NCBI GenBank assembly: GCA_014871385.1
Contig: CM026427.1
Coordinates: 18,584,048 to 18,648,047, forward strand
Length of the DNA stretch: 64,000 nt
Direction of reading: 5' to 3'
Source of the DNA: Ceratodon purpureus
Lineage: Eukaryota; Streptophyta; Bryopsida; Pseudoditrichales; Ditrichaceae
Positions 23,520-35,799 of the stretch are shown here, piece after piece. The position numbers and the translations under genes were made by a program. Numbering within the stretch: the stretch's first letter is position 1; each line of letters begins with the position of its first letter. The notes below the pieces were generated by a model. That model was not told the DNA's origin. It was given only the letters and a program-made list of their open reading frames with translations, and searched no databases.

Positions 23520-24324
23520 TGTCCCGGGTTGCAGCATCGGCAGGACCAGCATGTGCAAGTGCACTTCGTGAAGTGACTCGACGAGTGGACATAGAATTGG
23601 CCGGCAATCCTGTCAAGACTAAGTCATTATTTGGAGCGGAACAGGTCCGTCCTCTCTTCATGGCCTTCGTTTTGATAACATGAATATCTTGTTTGTTTGT
23701 TAAACCTGAATGGTTGGCTCCAGTGCATCAACACAAACATTTAGGTCACATACTGAACTAACAGCTCTAAGTGACGCTGCATCTGCAATAATTAAGTTCA
23801 CTTGAAATCACCACTCATTTTGCACTTGTATGAAGTACATCTTTCTTGTAGCCTCTCGGTTTTGCATCGTCTTGCTGCGCAATCAGAACCATTAACTACG
23901 TGATGCTCGGTTCATCCTCAAGTTGTGATGTCGTCAGCAGTATCTCATCTAGTGCAATGTTGTGTGGTGAAGCTCAAAAACGATGGAGACTTTCGCCATC
24001 TGCTTGCCGATGCGGCTGCAGAAGCTGTAAGTTTATGTTATCTAACTTACGTTGTCGAGAGCAGAACTGCTTGTTCAGTTTTCTATTAGGATTCTCGAAG
24101 AATTTACCTGCGATTTTAAGCTTGTTAGATTTTGTGAATCAGTCACTTTTGCTCATTCTTCAAATGTTGAGAGAGCTCTCTTACCCATGTTAAGCCATGG
24201 TTTTGTAAGTATCCTCTCATCTTATCACTCAAACTTTTGGCATATCTTGCAGTGTCAGTATGGCAACCCGGACATCCGTTGTCTCCCTCTTGTAGCCGCA
24301 CATACGCCTGGGCAAGATGTAGTG
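23520..24324 (+). pseudogene. S28 serine carboxypeptidase-like fragment
   Basis: Three exon-like segments match plant S28 (lysosomal Pro-X / thymus-specific serine protease type) proteins. About 23528-23646 reads ASAGPACASALREVTRRVD with KSLFGAEQ, ending at a donor CAG|GTCCGT. About 23970-24026 reads KLKNDGDFRHLLADAAAEA, ending GCT|GTAAGT. 24253-24324 reads CQYGNPDIRCLPLVAAHTPG, between TTGCAG and GTAATA in phase 0. These lie in the central region of the peptidase. The catalytic Ser motif before it and the Asp/His region after it were not found, so only a fragment remains. S28 enzymes cleave after proline and are normally secreted or vacuolar. Confidence 0.65.
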
Positions 24325-24329
24325 GTAAT

Positions 24330-25205
24330 ATTACTCTATTCACATCATCTTTTATTTGTTTTCTTGCATTGCCATAACTGTTCACGTCCATACGGTGCTC
24401 TCAGAGTTGTGCTCCGCATCTCAGCACATGATCTCCTTACCAGTTGACAGTGTTTTATGGAAGGATGAAGGTTAAGCACCATCAGGGTCAAACTTTCGAA
24501 TTTCTGGTTGGGAAAGTGATCACTGCCTCATTCTAATCCGGCCAGATCGGTTCCATTAGGCATGATATTATTCCATCACGATGTGATAGTGTTATTGAAA
24601 TTTTGGATCAACGTTAATACTGATTTGATATCATCTAGTCAGTTGTTTATGTCACGACATGTCAGCGTTTCAAACAACTTTGTTTGTAGCAGGAAAGTGT
24701 TGGGCAAAATTGCGAGCCCCTAGGTCATAGAAGCCAATTGGAGGTGGTACCGTTGTCCTCGTCTGATCCTGATCCAGTAATCGTGCATGGCATTGTAGGA
24801 TGCATATGCTGAATTTGTGAAAACATTCTTTTTTGGCACCTTTGGTGCAAGTCCCCAGGGCTACAGCCAAGAGTATCTGAAAATCACCAAATCTGGGCCA
24901 GATTCTGGTTAGTGCAAGAATCATCGGTGTATTTGCTTGGCTGAGTTACTTAACGATGAGCATTGCACGTGACATTCTGGCTGTTTTTGCTCCGAATTCT
25001 TTGGCACACCAAAACGAGTGACCTCAGCTCTCATTTGCTATCATCTGCTCATCTGCTCATCTGCAAGATTAAAAAAAACAAATCAAATTAGTCGCAATGT
25101 ACGCTCTTACCATCTGAAATTATGAAAAGTTTTAGAAAATTATGGACAACCAATCACTCAAATTCAGACCTATGTAAAATGGACACTGGAACAAATTGTT
25201 CACCA
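24330..25205. other. No gene recognised
   Basis: A minus-strand frame of 84 codons at 24670-24924 (GTCTKGAKKECFHKFSI) looks exon-like but no family is recognised. The left edge is probably the 3' flank of the peptidase fragment. Confidence 0.35.
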
Positions 25206-25213
25206 AAGCATAC

Positions 25214-26540
25214 CTTTCCAGTAACGCTTGCTAAACAACTCCCCTACAACGTATCCTGCTCAACAGCCTCAGAACTGTCACTCTTCAAGTCACCTGTCCT
25301 TTCCTCGAATTTATTCGTCTTTTCCCACAGCAGCCTTGAAGCCACCTCTGCGTCGGCTAACCTCGCTTGCTGGAAAACACTAAAACACTTGGCCTGTTAA
25401 AAGAGGAGTACTACACAAGTTACAAATACTAAATGCTACCATCCATAGCAAGCAAACCGAACAATGGCTTGTGAGTAGAAGCTGAAACTTGTGTCATGTA
25501 ACTGGATGAGTTTTAGGTGCTACCTTCACATGCCAACGAGGGCTTTCTGGGCACTTGGAACAAGGCTCTCCACCTAATCGGCCGGACAGACACGAGATAG
25601 GTCACATACGGTATCAGAAAGTGTAGACCACTTTTAATTCACACTTTCGGTGATTTACAATGCTATTCCTATCTAAAGTGAATTTACAAATGAAATGTGA
25701 ACAAAATCTATTGGAGGCTACGACACATGAAGTCGTTTACTCCAATAAAGCACCTGCCGTGAGAAGAGGCGGAAGAGATCACTGCATTACTCGCAGAATA
25801 CACAGTGATTTGAAAAGCAAAGATTATTACCAGTTGGATAAATCTGCAAGCGGAAGCCCTGCTACAAGAGCCAGCAGAATGCCAATGTTGATGCCCAGTT
25901 GGTTCAGCGATCCAAGAGCGCCGCGATCCTCAATGGGAGCGATCTGCCACACTGAAATAAATTAAAACTGCACCCAAAGATATCAGTCACGTCTGAAAAT
26001 GATGGTGTAATAAGAATGCATCACTTCTGTCATTACCTCTGAGATGTAGAGCGGTGCAACAGCAGACGAGATGCCAATCCCAAGCGCTTCCGGGATGCGT
26101 CCCAAGTACCATGCTTTCAAAGCCGCCTGATCAGGAACTGTCCAAACCATGTCCTTTTCTGTGTCAATACATATCACAGAAAACGATCGTTGCTCATATT
26201 CAGATATTCAGGCTAGTATTAGATGATCTCACCTTTGGAGAGGACCCCAGAAACAGAGGCACTGCATTGGGCTGTAATGTCCGGCGTCGCCCTGTTTATC
26301 TGCCAATGCACCTCCCGTAAATGCTGCCCCGGCTAATGTGGAACTCACTACCCATCCTGCATCAAATCAGCACTTCATCAACACGAAGTAAATTCCATGG
26401 CCAAATTAATTATCCAGATTTAGGGTTAGCAGATGTAAAACCTTGGAGAATAGCATTGCCAGCAAAGCCAAGCCCGGCAGCAATGTGCTCCAAAGAGCCA
26501 TTGATTACTCTGCAGCTCTCCATTTGCTCCATTACTGAGC
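25214..26540 (-). pseudogene. Plastidic glucose transporter (pGlcT-like), decayed
   Basis: Minus-strand exons follow the order of plant plastid glucose transporters of the major facilitator superfamily. About 26540-26442 reads INGSLEHIAAGLGFAGNAILQ. 26356-26230 reads GWVVSSTLAGAAFTGGALAD and then shifts frame, with RRTLQPNAVPLFLGSS readable in another frame. 26137-26037 reads GIGISSAVAPLYISE. 25943-25831 reads RGALGSLNQLGINIGILLAL with VAGLPL. About 25390-25214 reads ARLADAEVASRLLWEK, then a stop and frame change before GELFSKRYWKG. Most splice sites are still good. With two frameshifts and no later exons (helices 7-12) the gene is broken. The living family member exports glucose from chloroplasts. 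Confidence 0.8.
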
Positions 26541-26559
26541 CATTTCCACCAACTGGGAG

Positions 26560-27370
26560 ACTTGGACGAAACACTAGAGAGAGAACATAAGATAACCATG
26601 AACTGACCAGGCGAGTACGAAGTCGCTTATCTTGGTAGCCACAACCCTAACCCTCCAAAAACATGCCAACAAAACCCTCTTGCTCACCAACTTCATCACC
26701 CCGCAACCCTAACCCCACATGCTAAAAATTTAACAAAACATCGATACAACCATCGTACCTTTCAAAGCAGTATGACATCCCAGGTTTTGCATAAACCCCG
26801 AATAGAGGATCCAACTGCATTGCGTTTAATGTTGCCAACAATGGTGAATTCATGTGTTTCTCTTAAATTTATTTCAATTCCTTACATGTCTGAAGTAAGT
26901 CGATCCACTACTTTTTCTTCAGGACAACGACAGTACTCAGTTATGGAGGGTGGTGGCATCTGATGATCCGACGACCCCAGTCCTTCATGTGTGTAGTGGC
27001 ATGGGCTTGCACTCATTTTCCGTATCTGTAAAAGAGGTTAGAACACTCCCCCAACTAGGACTGTAAGGCCCCGTTGGAATACCGTATCCTCCTTTTTAAT
27101 GAACACCTTGTCTGCTGTCTTTTCTGGATTGATGACTGATCTAACTTGCAACGAGCTTGGAGATATTTATTGTTGATACTAAGTCTCATGGTTACAAAGG
27201 ACCTGCCAACTCAGATAATCAGATGTGACTACCACGAACTCGTAAAATCACACCCACGATGAACAAGATGTTGGCTTTCAATATGCAGATTGAGCAGAAG
27301 TGATGTAAAGTAAGTGATTAGCGCCGATCTGTTCACCTTGGTTCATTACTACTCGGCTGCTGTGACTTGA
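26560..27370. other. No gene seen
   Basis: Short frames only. The right end is the probable upstream region of family copy B. Confidence 0.5.
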
Positions 27371-27539
27371 CAGCCTCGTGGAGGGTAGGCGGCTGGCCAT
27401 AGCGATACGAGTCGTGCTGATCCTCACAGACTACCCAAAATCCTCTGTCTCTCCCACCAGACCACTTGCACTTGCGTCATCTCTCTTGCCCTGTTTCTCA
27501 CGCAGCTCAGTGTGGCAGGTCTGCAACCCGCATTGCTCA

Positions 27540-29131
27540 ATGCCGAACATCCGCCTTCTTCTTGTGGATCCGGGGAGTCCGGAATGGTTCATCCGCTACA
27601 TGCGACTTCGCAACATCGGTGTGGTACCAACAGTGACGCCCACTGAATTCCTCCCGAGTCGGCGCGCCATGGCCGCCTTCTGGGGACCTAAGGCCAGTAC
27701 CGGTTGGACTTTCCACGATCATGGCAGCCCAGAGTACGAGGATTATGTCCGGCAACTACTCATGCGTGTCCTCCAAATCCAGTGGCCGGCAGACGGGATA
27801 TTACCATTTCAGTTTGCGAGAGGGGTAATGGCGGAAGCAGTCGGGATGGATGTGAGCTGGGCGGAGTTTGCCTACCTCCAGACCCATACCGGAATTCCCA
27901 GGATTCTACCTGAATACCGTGACCTTAACTCTCCACTTCCTACGCTCCCAGTGGTTCTTCCGAATAAGCGAATCGAGGTCTGTTCTAATCACAATTTGCG
28001 TTTTCATTCAACATGTCGTGAGAGTGGTTTGGATGTTTGATTTCAGACTGCGTGCATTCGAATTCTATTCCCGCATTTGGAGCTCGTTTCCGTGGTCTCT
28101 GTAGTAGAATCCCTAGAAATTTACTATTTGCCGAGACGTGTCTATTTGGATTTGCTTGGCTGCTCCACGATGAAATATGTATTCATTGTTTCATGTACCA
28201 TGAGCATCTCCGACAAAATCCGGTACATGCTCTTGTTTGCTCTGTTTCTTTTTTGGATTTCATTGACCCTTGTCCTGGCCCCATGCATGCGACCCCAAGT
28301 ACTGTATAGTTGGATTTCGGTACATCATTGAGTGTTCTGCAAGTTAAACATAACACGGCGGGAATGCAGGGGCTGCCTCATGCACGGGAGATACCTTTCC
28401 GCACGGGCGATGTAGAGAACCATCAGACTCCCCGTCGAGCCCCCTCGGTGACGCCACGAACGAATGCGCGACCCCAATCCCCTGCTGCGCCCGATCCCCA
28501 CAACATTATAGTCCTATCATCGAGGGAAAAAGAAAAGGCGTCCACCTCGTCACCTCCTAGGTTGGTCGAACGCGCAGACCCGACAGGTGCTATTGTGAAC
28601 CTGACTGCCCCGTCCATCCTCGGGCTCGTGCAGGTGCGAACAGGTGTCGATGAAGTGGTTCTCAAGAAGAAGAACATCCTTCAAGACGCTCTCAACACGG
28701 TCTCCTTGTCTCTGCGAGAGCAAAAGGTCCGGGTGGCAGAGGAGATGGGACGTGCGAATTTCGTGAATCAGATCCTTGCTGAGAAGACCGACAATCATCG
28801 TAGAGCACTCCAAGAGTATGACCGCGCTCGAGAAATGTTACGTTCTGCGCGAGTCGAAGCATCATACGAGACTTCCCAGGATCGGAAGGACTTGGGGAAT
28901 TCGTTCCTTCTAATCTGCGAGTCACTTGTAAATTCAGGTGCTGAAAAAGTGCAGACCTCGCAGGCAAGCTTATCCATCTGGGAATTTAAAGCACAGCGTC
29001 AGAGAGCCGCAGTTACACAAGTCAATGAAGAACTGCGCACAGCGGAGGCACGAGTCAGCGAAACGGAAGCCCAAATTCACGCCGACCTCGCTCATCTCCA
29101 GGCCGTGTGTGATCTTCTCCAGGACCTGTAG
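27540..29131 (+). CDS. Orphan coiled-coil family, copy B (intact)
   Basis: The only intact member of the family. Exon 1, 27540-27977, encodes 146 residues from MPNIRLLLVDPGSPEWFIRY through AFWGPKAS, FHDHGSPEYEDYV, FARGVMAEAVG, WAEFAYLQTH and RILPEY. It ends at a GAG|GTCTGT donor in phase 0. Exon 2, 28370-29131, starts after ATGCAG with GLPHAREIPF and adds 253 residues, for 399 in all. After a Pro/Ser linker (RRAPSVTPRTNARPQSPAAP) the last ~165 residues are charged and heptad-like (NTVSLSLREQKVRVAEEMG, QRQRAAVTQVNEELRTAEAR), predicting a long coiled coil. An alternative upstream ATG at 27378 would add 54 residues not conserved in copy A. No signal peptide or membrane segment is seen. No known family was recognised. 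Structure and conservation with copy A support a real protein-coding gene; the function is unknown. Confidence 0.75.
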
Positions 29132-30630
29132 TGTGCATGTTGGTAGTGGACACATTGACAGGATGATTTGAACTGTACATATGCGGGTACCAGAGCTGGT
29201 CACTAAGGTCGGATTAATAGTCGGACATCAGGGTTGCTTCATCGCAGATTGTCACCGGTGGTAAGAGATATAATCACGTAGCATTTCTTCAGGAATGCAG
29301 AGCAATTATTTGCCCCATGGCATTGACTCCAATTAATGTGATTAGGATTTGTCTAGACGCAAAAATTTTGGACTGATATGCACTCTTGAGATCCGAACTT
29401 CTGCGAACTCTGAATGTGAAAGAAAACCTTCTCTGTTATGCGTTCGTGACCACATTGTTCTGTTAAACATGCGTCCATTAGCATTAATATTTGCTCGTCC
29501 CAGTAACATTGGACTGACATGGCAATGACACAAAACTGGTAATAACATCATAAATAGGTAATTAAAATCAGAAATGAACATTGGAGACTGAATCATGTAC
29601 ATCACAGATCAGGAAATACATAAGCTGTGATCATGTATTAGAATGGAGAATATGTTTTTGCCTAGACAGGAGTCACTGCTACTATCTGAAGAAGATGGAT
29701 ATCATTGCTCTAGAGGTATTGCTCTCTTGAATGTGCTAGCAGCTGGGGTTCCCGTGGGAATCTGGCGATCATGAAGCAGAGTGCACAGTGGCGAGGTCAT
29801 ATGTGCAGTTCATCTGCAGGACATTCCGGGGACAATAAGTCAGAGTGAGTCCAACATAAAAACGAAGGCAAGTGAAACTGTGCAACTGGAACATGATCAA
29901 ATCTGTCAGAAAAGTAGGATGATTTCAGCAAATACTTCGAAGATTTCAAAAGTCTGTGAACAGGAGGTATGTGGAATGATGTATTCTGCAAAAGCTGCCA
30001 TCACAGGCAATCCCAGAATTAAAGCGACAAGTGAACTCTACGAGCTAGTTCTCACCATGTTCGCAAACAGAATGACATGCGAAAGCCACAAGGAATTTCA
30101 CCTCTGGAGATGGGTATGTTCCACCTCAGGAAGAATCAGCGGTCCCGAACTGCTACTTTGACACTCACTATCTAAGGATCCATGAGATCATACATTCTGA
30201 ACTCTGCTCATCAATTAGAATCAGGTCTGAGGAATATGTACTACACAAACCTCTGGAACAGCGCTGCAAATCTCCACAGTCTGGGGAGGAAGACCAACAT
30301 TGAGCTCCCATAGCTGTCGGATGAAAAGTTTCTTGCATTCGGCCTCTGAAAAAAAGTCATACTTCAAGTAAGCTAAGTGTATCAATACAGGTAGAGTTAA
30401 GAAGAGAAGTTCCAAGGCATGCTCCGTCCAGAGAAACGTATGTCAAGTGAATGAGCATGCTGTGAGCTACATGCGTGAATGAATGTAGAACTAATTCATT
30501 CTGCTACCAACGAAACAAACATCCACATGCTGCTCATAATTAAACAAAAAAGGACAATTTTGGAGAGGAGTTTTTTATTGTGATAATTTCCTTTCAAGGA
30601 TACTACAAAAAAAGGGGTTTTGGAGACCAT
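29132..30630. other. Unassigned, one possible minus exon
   Basis: A segment at about 30251-30346 on the minus strand lies between a strong acceptor (TTTTTTTCAG) and a donor (GAG|GTTTGTG), and reads EAECKKLFIRQLWELNVG with LPPQTVEICSAVPE. A possible next exon near 29990-30130 has LILGLPVMAAFAEYIIP in another frame. No family is recognised; it may be another captured fragment. Confidence 0.3.
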
Positions 30631-30850
30631 GATGACATGATGGGTATAGTTTGTGAAAAAATCAGCAAGAGATAAGTTTAAGAGATAGGTTTCTCATGAT
30701 GCATATTGCTTGTGAAAAATTCAACCAAATATATGTTTTTGATGATGGGTGTTGGCTATGAAAAATGCAACTAGAGATAAGTTTTGAAAATGTATTTTTG
30801 ACGATGGGTATTACTTATGAAAAATATAACCATAGATAAGTTATTAGTGA
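30630..30850 (-). repeat. Inverted relative of the ACCCATCAT array
   Basis: About four degenerate ~65-bp units on GATGGGTATT...TATGAAAAAT...AGAGATAAGTTTT. The reverse complement matches the units of 46690-47290 (AATACCCATCAT and AACTTATCTCTGGTTGC). Confidence 0.65.
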
Positions 30851-30859
30851 GGAGTGATT

Positions 30860-33560
30860 GGCCGTTATCCTTTTTGAGGAGCAGTAACTTTGGACCTTCA
30901 CCACGACTTCAATTTTTTTGTGTTTGAACGTGAAATTTACAGTTGATGGCCGGCAGACCGTGAATTTGAAAGTTTAGGAGCCATTTTCACGGGTTGTTCA
31001 GCTAGTTCTCTGCCCGTTCTACCCGTCCCGTTTCCTGTGGTTTATTATCCCTTCCTTGACCCTTGAACCCTCCAGAGCCCGTAGCAGGATGCGCCAACGG
31101 GGACCTGCTTGAAGAAGATTGAAGAAGATTTTACGATCAAATTTGAGGTTTTATTCAACGACAACCTTTGTTCTCAAATCTTTCCTGGCAGCAGCTAGGA
31201 TCTGTGCGATTTCCCAAGGCAAAACTCTCTCCACACGACACCGTGGCTTAAAATCCGCAGGTTGTAAAATCCATAGATGTAGAGGCCAATTAAGGAGAGG
31301 ACTCTCATGTGGACAAGATGGAATCTTCCGATAGAAACCGTTAAAGTTATTTAGTTTAGTGTTTGTGTGTGTTATAATCTACCTACACGATAGATTGTTA
31401 TGGATTTTTATACATGTTTGAATTTGATTGTAGTGAACTTTAGCCTCGGTGGTATGCCACTTTTCCACAACAATACGGTGTCATGTCAACGATTTTAGGG
31501 AACCTTACCATGTTATTGGATTTTTATATTATCTCTATACTACTTCGAGTCTTCTTTGGCATCCTTCTTTTCACGATTTTCACTAATATTCAAGCCTCCT
31601 TGCTAAATATATAAAACTATTTGTTGTACTACTACCCATATTTCTACAAGGATCATCAATCAGCATTCTAATTTCGCTTCAAATCTGTGCTCTAGGCTCA
31701 CATGTCTAGGCTCTAGGCTCGTATTCTAGCAATCCCCTTGAAACTCCCGTCACTTCCTTTACATCAAAACTTCCCCCCCTAAATAATTAAGAAAACCTCC
31801 ACCCAAAGGAACCTACTGGATATATTTTATCTCCATTTTCAAACTACTTTTAAGTCTTAAGAAATTCTAAAGTTTGCACACAATAGAATTAACAAAAAAA
31901 CAAGACCACTCCTATTTGGATTCTATAACGAGTTTGTGTACCAATTCTAATAATTAGATACTCTAAGGAGCATTGTTTATTCACAATTCCTTGGTCAACA
32001 AAGATAGGCTTGGAGGAACATGTGGGAACTCTTCGACCCTTTAACAACAGGGAGGTCATGAGTTCCACACCCCATAATGATGTAGGACCTTTCTGTAGAT
32101 TATTCTCCAACTCACCACACATTAGTTTTGAAGTGTCTTTTTGAACTCAAAATCAGTCCAAGGTGAGTTGATCGTTTCATTCCACTTTAATTCATTTGAG
32201 ACACTCTTAAATTCCATTAGCTCTAATATTGGGAATACATTGAGATGATCATTTTTTGTTATTTGTAGTGTATTCATGAAAGGATAACAGGTTGTTTCAA
32301 AAAAAGTACACTCCCATCTGTTCTATTAGCTCCCTACCAGGGTTCCAGGGAATATTGAGTTACACGACCAAGTGTGGGAATCAGCACCCATCCACCACGG
32401 GTACGTAGCCATGCCGGCACATCACAAAGCAAAGGATGCAGTGAAAAAACTTGTCAGGCTGCCACCTAACTGTAGAGTGAATATAGATCACTCGTCTAAA
32501 GAGAATTGAGCACAATCAAGCATATTGCAAGTCTTTGGCCAATATACATGAAGGGGACGCATAACACATGTGTGACACCATGGCCAGAATCAACAACCAG
32601 CCCAGTGAGTAATCCTGCCAACCGAACCACCAAGCGATATATATTACAACCAATGCGAACTAGTGCCACTCCTGCTATAACACCAACACAATGTCCAACG
32701 AAACTGAAACGCTGTCAACTATGTATAGGACAGCAAACTTTAAATTCTTGTTACCTGTGTGCTAAATCTGTGGGACAAAGCCTTGACCAGTGGAACTTAA
32801 CCCCTAAGCGTCCATGGTAACCAGAATGGTCACCATGTTTATTTTGAACGGTTTCGGGTAGGTCCTACTTGGACTTCCTCTTGTTCAGATTTGTTTGTTT
32901 TTAGACCAACACATGCAATGATCTTCACTAATTCTTGTGATATAAAATTTGGTCCCATCTGAATTATATCAATTTTCGCAATATGATCCATTGAATTTTT
33001 CATATTGAACTGTGAATCCCTGGTCCTTGAAGGCTTAATATCTCGGTATACATACCCTCTGCTTCAGGCCTTGTGTAACAAACTGAGAAGCAAAGTGTGT
33101 GAAATTAAGTCTTAGGATTCAAAACGGGAATAGGTGATCAAGGGGATTCAATAAACAAGCCAATTTGCTACATTAAATCTACTTGGAATTGAACACCTTA
33201 AATTGTATGATAAATTTTCTTCTCTTTCAAAATGTGTGGGCACTTGTTAGAAGCGGAACAGTTTGATTATCTACAGAGCGATCTAAGAAATCTGCAACTT
33301 CTACTCATCCAACACAAACTCAACCTCTTGGATACTCAGGAGTTTTACTCGGACCAACGATTTCACCTTGGGCATTCAAGGTCACCACTGTTTGAATTTA
33401 GATAAATACGGCGCCAAAACTGTATTTCTCAAACATTGTTTCAATCTGTCAGATAACCACACCATTCATGTCAAATAAGCTCCGTGCTAAGTGACCTGCA
33501 AAAAATGGGACTATTGCTCGTGTACGGGAACACAAGCATACTCACAAAAAGCCTAATCTT
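30860..33560. other. No gene seen
   Basis: AT-rich with short frames only. The longest is a Thr/Pro-rich 104-codon plus frame at 32506-32820 with no domain. Confidence 0.5.
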
Positions 33561-33569
33561 TTTAAATAC

Positions 33570-34530
33570 ACACATGGTCTGAAGTAGAATTGGCGCACCA
33601 TTTTTTCGCTGATTTTTGGTAGAGTTCAAAGGTGGGTCGGTGAGCAAAATTCTGCATTCCGAGGGATCCACCTGAACAATCAATAAAGAGAACACGACAA
33701 GTGCAGTTAAACACCAGGGGGATGAGAGTACTGAGATAGACAGAATCATGAGCATTGCGCAATGAAAACTGGTAGAAACAATTGGCCACGGGGTAGAAAC
33801 TCAGAAATTTAACAATTCAAAACAACTTACTTTAAGGACGATGTAAAAGGTATGGTCCCATATATGACCCATATCATCCCAGTTTTGTACAACGCCATTG
33901 GAGATGGGATAAGTAACTTCGAGTTGCTGCCGTTGTTCGGAAGCTGCTGTTCCCACAAATATGTCCGGTCCAATAGAATATCATCCATAAGAATAGGGGC
34001 AAAAGAATGTGCAATGATAAATTCACTCTTTACATCAACTCAACAAAACAGAGAAATCGTGGCTCGTGCCTTTAAGGTCAGAGAACAGGGACAATTCAAA
34101 GGGAATTCGCACATACATTATTCTCTGGTGTTAGTGATGTTTTCTTTTTAAGATAACTTAAATATCAAGAGTGCAGCATGCTTAGTTCACAGAAGAACCT
34201 TCTGAGTCAAGATCTTCAACTCTAAGAACCTGCAGTCCGCAAGATCACGAACCGAACAGTTGCTAGAGGGAACTTCTCCATGTCTAGTTTGTGATGCCCG
34301 GATAAAGCAGGACATTGTGTCCACAATAAGACTCTGATGACGGGGCAGGTCCTTATCATGGGAGCCTTCATTAGATTTTACCGCAAAAGCTAATTGTAGT
34401 AGGGGTCTGAAAAACTGGCGCTGAACTCCTGGTCTCCAAGATTTTCTTCATACCGCAGCATAGGTCGACCCACCAAACATAGAAACGCAGCAGCTGGATA
34501 GTTGTCCCCAGCAAATCCACACTTGACAAA
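33570..34530 (-). pseudogene. ARP2: Actin-related protein 2, decayed
   Basis: Three minus-strand exon segments match ARP2, a subunit of the Arp2/3 actin-nucleating complex. 34530 to about 34430 reads [16 protein letters not shown] with [16 protein letters not shown], the first nucleotide-binding strand region. 33975-33831 reads [18 protein letters not shown], then [20 protein letters not shown] and DHTFYIVLK, ending at a GTAAGT donor. 33671 to about 33570 reads VDPSECRILLTDPPLNSTKN and then loses frame by one A (QRKNGA, where a K-M-V run is expected). The N-terminal first exon and everything after the third segment were not found. Splice phases between the second and third segments still fit. 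The insertion and missing exons make it a remnant. Confidence 0.8.
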
Positions 34531-34534
34531 CTGC

Positions 34535-34920
34535 ACATGAAAAAAAACAGCACAAGATAAACTCAAAAGTTTCAGTGAAAATCTCTAACATGAAACCATG
34601 AAACCATAGATTATTTATCCTTTCTACTTTTTTGCCAGACAGACCGAAACAGAAGACCATATAGCACACAATTGTTGTGGTTTTGAGCTCCCATTTAATA
34701 TTACCGTATCACACCAATGAATATTTCACATGTCAAAACATCCTCAACTCCCAAACATCACACAAAAGAGACCCCAATTGTATTCACATCCAAGCTACAG
34801 CAGAGCATAGGTTCTCCAGAGGTCATCCTAATTATATGAAAGATAAAATGAACAATCCCGAAAGTTTACATTTATCAGCAATTGAAATTTACAATATATT
34901 GGTAGACAAATTCAAATACA
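34535..34920. other. No gene seen
   Basis: Likely former ARP2 intron sequence followed by an AT-rich spacer, up to the base that flanks the Helitron terminus. Confidence 0.4.
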
Positions 34921-34921
34921 A

Positions 34922-35439
34922 CTAGTGGGACCCGTGCCGTTGAGCACGTTGTCATTAGATTAATATTAAGGACTTTTAGAAACTCCAAATAATTTTATTA
35001 AAAAAAAATTAAAATTAAATTGAATAATATATATTTTTGGAATAGTAAATGGAAAAAAAGAAACAAAGAATTGAAATTTTTAAAAAAAAGAAAAAATTTG
35101 GAATTTTTATTGCAACAAAACTTCTGGGTAAACAACATTAACAGTGTTGGACACCGTACTGTTTTGTGGAAGCAATGCTGAAATATGATTTGGAGAAGTT
35201 GCTCTTGAAAGCGCAACATATAACTGTCCATGACTAAAAACTGGGACTCTAATATCTAATCCTACATACTTTACACCTTCTCCATGTAGCTTGTTCCACA
35301 ATAGGAGTGGGAGAGAGGAAGTGACAGTGCCCATGGTTTTGAACTGCATATTTCTCTCATCGCCAAAGAACAATTGATTTACGCAATCCCTCGGCTTACA
35401 TCCTTGTAGCTTTCTCCATGGACAAACAATAATGTACAA
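34922..35439 (-). mobile_element. Helitron remnant: helicase end and 3' terminus
   Basis: The frame 35439-35107 on the minus strand ends like the PIF1-type helicase of plant Helitrons: [25 protein letters not shown], then [20 protein letters not shown], whose YVALSR is helicase motif VI, then [10 protein letters not shown]. Downstream on the same strand, at 34922-34950, is a short hairpin (CGTGC-TCAACG-GCACG) followed by GGGTCCCACTAG. CTAG is the usual CTRR Helitron 3' end, and the next host base is T, as expected for insertion between A and T. The Rep domain and the rest of the helicase are missing. The 5' (TC) end was not located. Confidence 0.75.
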
Positions 35440-35799
35440 CTTCTCGTCACCAACAAGCTCCTATTTCCCAAGTCCATCTAATAACCATCTACGAACTCAC
35501 ATCCCAAAAGAAGCAATATGAATACTATGCAAAAATTGACGTGAGAACAGGATACAGTGAGGAATGCCAAATACTGTATTACAGAGGTCACCAACCGTTA
35601 CCGTCAGTGAATCATTTCAAAACTGGCGGAGCAACCAGGCGAGTACTCGCTTCACATTCAAGAATCTCTCTACACTCGTATCTACAACACCTCCACTCAA
35701 TTAACGTTCCATTCTGTTCCAGCTACAATGGATTAAAAAATAAAATGTAAGCTGATTAGGTCCATGTGAGATGTAACGTCTGCTGCTGACCTCTTAAGT
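35440..35799. other. Spacer
   Basis: Between the Helitron remnant and the last CRY-DASH exon. No feature seen apart from the probable 3' flank of the latter. Confidence 0.4.

Noticed and set aside
34922-35439. Complete autonomous Helitron
   Set aside because: No Rep (HUH) domain and only the last ~110 codons of helicase are present.
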